From: Cylindrotheca closterium
Taxonomy: Eukaryota; Bacillariophyta; Bacillariophyceae; Bacillariales; Bacillariaceae
Assembly: GCA_933822405.4 (NCBI GenBank)
Contig: CAKOGP040002080.1
Span: forward strand, 161,257 to 225,256
DNA length: 64,000 nucleotides
Direction of reading: 5' to 3'
Both the position numbers and the translations under genes were made by a program. This document shows positions 62,019-64,000 of this stretch, in pieces. How positions within the stretch are numbered: position 1 is the stretch's first letter; each line of letters opens with the position of its first letter. The notes under the pieces are model-generated. The model made no database searches. It was not told where the DNA came from and saw only the letters and a list, made by a program, of their open reading frames with translations.

Positions 62019-63047
62019 CTAGCTTTGTTGCATGTTGGTTCTTCGCACAGCTGATTCTTCTCCTAGGGTTGCTGCTAGTTCTCCTGGAGCCAGCAATGGT
62101 ACTGTCCGCATCTGGTAACTTCTCCTTCTTTCGTTTCCTAGAAGCCAAATCTTGGCTTTGACGTACTCGATTTCAGAATCTGTATTAATACATGTGCCGC
62201 CGGAGTTTGCTTCGGTCTCATCGTATGCATCAATCCACGCCGACTGAGATTCACAGAGGGGGTGACTGGATACAATTTCATCACCAGCGATTGCCGAGCG
62301 GCTCTGCACATCAACAGGTGGATCATCGCCCCAAGTATTGAATAGAACTACACTGCGACCCCACGTTTCTTCAGGGCTGTAGCTCGGGGCTCCTTGAATA
62401 AACTTTCGAAACCACAAGTCATGTGGGCGTGGGACCGCATGTAGATAATCTCCTTGGAAGCGAAGGAGGCGTCCAGGAACAGCAGGAACGGAAACCAGTT
62501 CGACTCCCTCATTATCATTATTACCATAACCTTTTGCAGCTGTCAGCAAGTCCCCACCCGACTGCCTACCTGGAAAGACACAAGTCGGCCCTCTAACTTC
62601 ATCCCCTACTTGAAGATATAAAACGTGTCCGTTGATCGGAAAGCGAAAAGGTTTGTCCCGACTGTTCCCCTCTGCATCTTCCGATTTTGCAAGCATTTCG
62701 TCGACGTCTGCATGGGCTTCGATTGACCTCCACTCTTGCCGAGTCCAAAATTCGACATACTTGGAATCATCATCCATTTCAGTGAGAATGGAATCAAGGG
62801 TTTTTTCTATCATTCCGCTCTTTTGCGGATCGATTGGCCTTTGGAATAAGAAGTGGCGACTTGAACCCAATTGGCTTGTCGCTTTGTGAAGTTGATTTCG
62901 GTTATCGACTGACAAGACGTTGTCCCAAACTGCGACCGATTTCTTCCTACAAGTCGCCAGCGATGCGGTCCAGTTCTGAATCAGAAACCAGCAGAGAAAG
63001 AAGAATGTGCCACAAAATCGGCAAGAAGGATCTTTCATGGTCATCAT
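62019..63047 (-). CDS. Secreted or ER-luminal protein resembling Fe(II)/2OG oxygenases
   Basis: A 342-residue frame from ATG 63047; the frame is open another 34 codons upstream, but from 63047 a signal peptide is well placed (CRFCGTFFFLCWFLIQNWTA). Pieces compatible with a double-stranded beta-helix oxygenase: HxD in SIEAHADVDE, GHVLYLQVGDEVRGPTCVFP, the second His in GRLLRFQGDYLHAVPRPHDL, and Arg in GRSVVLFNTWGDDPP, where the 2OG-binding Arg would lie. The order and spacing (HxD, about 85 residues, H, about 40, R) are reasonable. No named family was recognised, so substrate and activity are open. Its 3' end is 16 bp from ACX4's stop, convergent. Confidence 0.65.
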   Translation of the reverse strand: MMTMKDPSCRFCGTFFFLCWFLIQNWTASLATCRKKSVAVWDNVLSVDNRNQLHKATSQLGSSRHFLFQRPIDPQKSGMIEKTLDSILTEMDDDSKYVEFWTRQEWRSIEAHADVDEMLAKSEDAEGNSRDKPFRFPINGHVLYLQVGDEVRGPTCVFPGRQSGGDLLTAAKGYGNNDNEGVELVSVPAVPGRLLRFQGDYLHAVPRPHDLWFRKFIQGAPSYSPEETWGRSVVLFNTWGDDPPVDVQSRSAIAGDEIVSSHPLCESQSAWIDAYDETEANSGGTCINTDSEIEYVKAKIWLLGNERRRSYQMRTVPLLAPGELAATLGEESAVRRTNMQQS

Positions 63048-63289
63048 CTTGTGGCTCCTGCATTTCTGACGAAATTTGAAAATGATAACCAAGTTTGAAA
63101 GTCGACCCCTTCGAATAAAGATGACGTCCACCCGTCTTACGTCATGCACGCTTGCCTACGGTATGGCATACCTTTAGGAACCCGGCTTTTAGATACCTCT
63201 TTTCGGATTACTATTGGTAGTTTTCAAGACGAATTGATCAACATCATATCCGTCCCCGCTCTCCGACGTAAAAACAGCCACTCGAAACC

Positions 63290-63988
63290 ATGAAGACTGT
63301 TCTTTCAGACCGTGTTGTTGCTATCCCCGACGATGGTATGTGCTTCTGCAGTGTTCTGCTGTGATCCACAGTTTTCAATTTGAATTTATGTCGAGATATG
63401 ATTTTCTGACTGAATGCTTCCCTTTTTCCTTCAGTTGAGGTTGTAGTCAAGGCCCGCAAGGTCACTGTGACTGGAAAGCTTGGCACACTTGAGCGTGACT
63501 TCAAGCATATTCACATGGACTGTCGTATCGTCACTGGAGCCGAAGTTGAAGGAGAAGAGGAGGAAAATGCCGAGAAGAAGTTCCTTAAGGTTGACCTTTG
63601 GTTTGCCAACAGAAAGCAACTTGCGTGCGTTCGTACTGTCTGCTCGCACATCGAGAACATGATGATCGGTGTCACCCGTGGATTCCTCTACAAGATGCGA
63701 TTCGTATATTCCCATTTCCCCATCAACGTTAGTCTTTCTGGAGATTCTGTTGAGATTAGAAACTTTTTGGGAGAACGTCGGGTTCGTAAGGTCAAGCTGC
63801 TTCCAGGAGTCAAATATGTCCGTTCCGCCGATGTTAAGGATCAACTTGAACTTTCCGGAACCGATATTGCCAATGTCTCGTTGACTGCCGCCCAAATCCA
63901 ACAAGCAACCAATGTCCGCCACAAGGATTTGCGTAAATTCCTTGACGGTATCTACGTCTCTGAAAAGGGGCCAACCCCGGCAGAGTAA
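63290..63988 (+). CDS. RPL9: 60S ribosomal protein L9 (uL6)
   Basis: Exons 63290-63335 and 63435-63988 join in frame (GATG|GTATGT to TTCAG|TTG), giving 199 residues, near the usual 190-195. Motifs: VKARKVTVTGKLGTLERDFK, KFLKVDLWFANRKQLACVRT, CSHIENMMIGVTRGFLYKMR, VYSHFPINV, FLGERRVRKVKLLPGVKY and the final HKDLRKFLDGIYVSEKG. uL6 binds 25/28S rRNA near the sarcin-ricin loop and the factor site of the large subunit. The first intron right after about 15 codons is a layout common in ribosomal protein genes. Confidence 0.96.
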
Positions 63989-64000
63989 ACAAATAAATGG

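Overview
This window looks like nuclear DNA from a diatom or a close relative with a secondary red plastid. Genes are split by short GT-AG introns of roughly 60-150 bp. At least eight predicted proteins begin with a signal peptide followed at once by a Phe-containing cleavage motif of the ASAFAP type (for example ADAF, ASAF, SSCF, CSFAP, SAFIAP), which is the known entry code for such plastids. Gene content (COP9, Rab prenylation, U3 and U6 RNP parts, RNA polymerase II, ribosomal protein uL6) is plainly eukaryotic. I cannot name the species. About 34 protein genes were rebuilt by joining exons by eye; every reported junction keeps the reading frame, but none is backed by RNA data.

Layout: 1-11 kb holds CSN4 (partial), a Cys-rich mini-protein, a PRA1-like protein, a PH-like unknown, Rab geranylgeranyltransferase beta, plastid KASII, a CBS-NhaD antiporter and RPB5. 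11-20 kb is a signalling block: a 12-exon receptor with a PhnD-like ectodomain, kinase and guanylate cyclase, followed on the same strand by a GABA-B-like GPCR with a bacterial sugar-binding-type ectodomain. 20-31 kb has a structured repeat (copy A), an unknown repeat-rich protein, LSm6, a giant GRAM-VASt lipid-transfer protein and a GPR107-like seven-helix protein. 31-38 kb has a PWWP/TFIIS-like chromatin protein, a tandem AlgH protein, DapB and a decayed triosephosphate isomerase gene. 38-48 kb has an HMA protein, repeat copy B (inverted relative to A), AP endonuclease 2, a Ric8-like protein and UTP15. 48-64 kb has two plastid unknowns, an SDR, uroporphyrinogen-III synthase, a methyltransferase, a PPC-domain protein, a RelA/SpoT homologue, peroxisomal ACX4, a 2OG-oxygenase-like protein and uL6.

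Functional threads: plastid metabolism and stress (KASII, DapB, HemD, RSH, antiporter, AlgH), sensing (receptor cyclase, two seven-helix receptors, Ric8-like), membrane traffic (RabGGTase, PRA1, VASt), and transcription/ribosome biogenesis (RPB5, PWWP-TFIIS, UTP15, LSm6, uL6). Neighbours are mostly independent eukaryotic genes, often head-to-head over short shared promoters. The most unusual items are the two adjacent receptors with bacterial-type binding domains, the paired 386-bp multi-hairpin repeat, and the intron-bearing TPI pseudogene.
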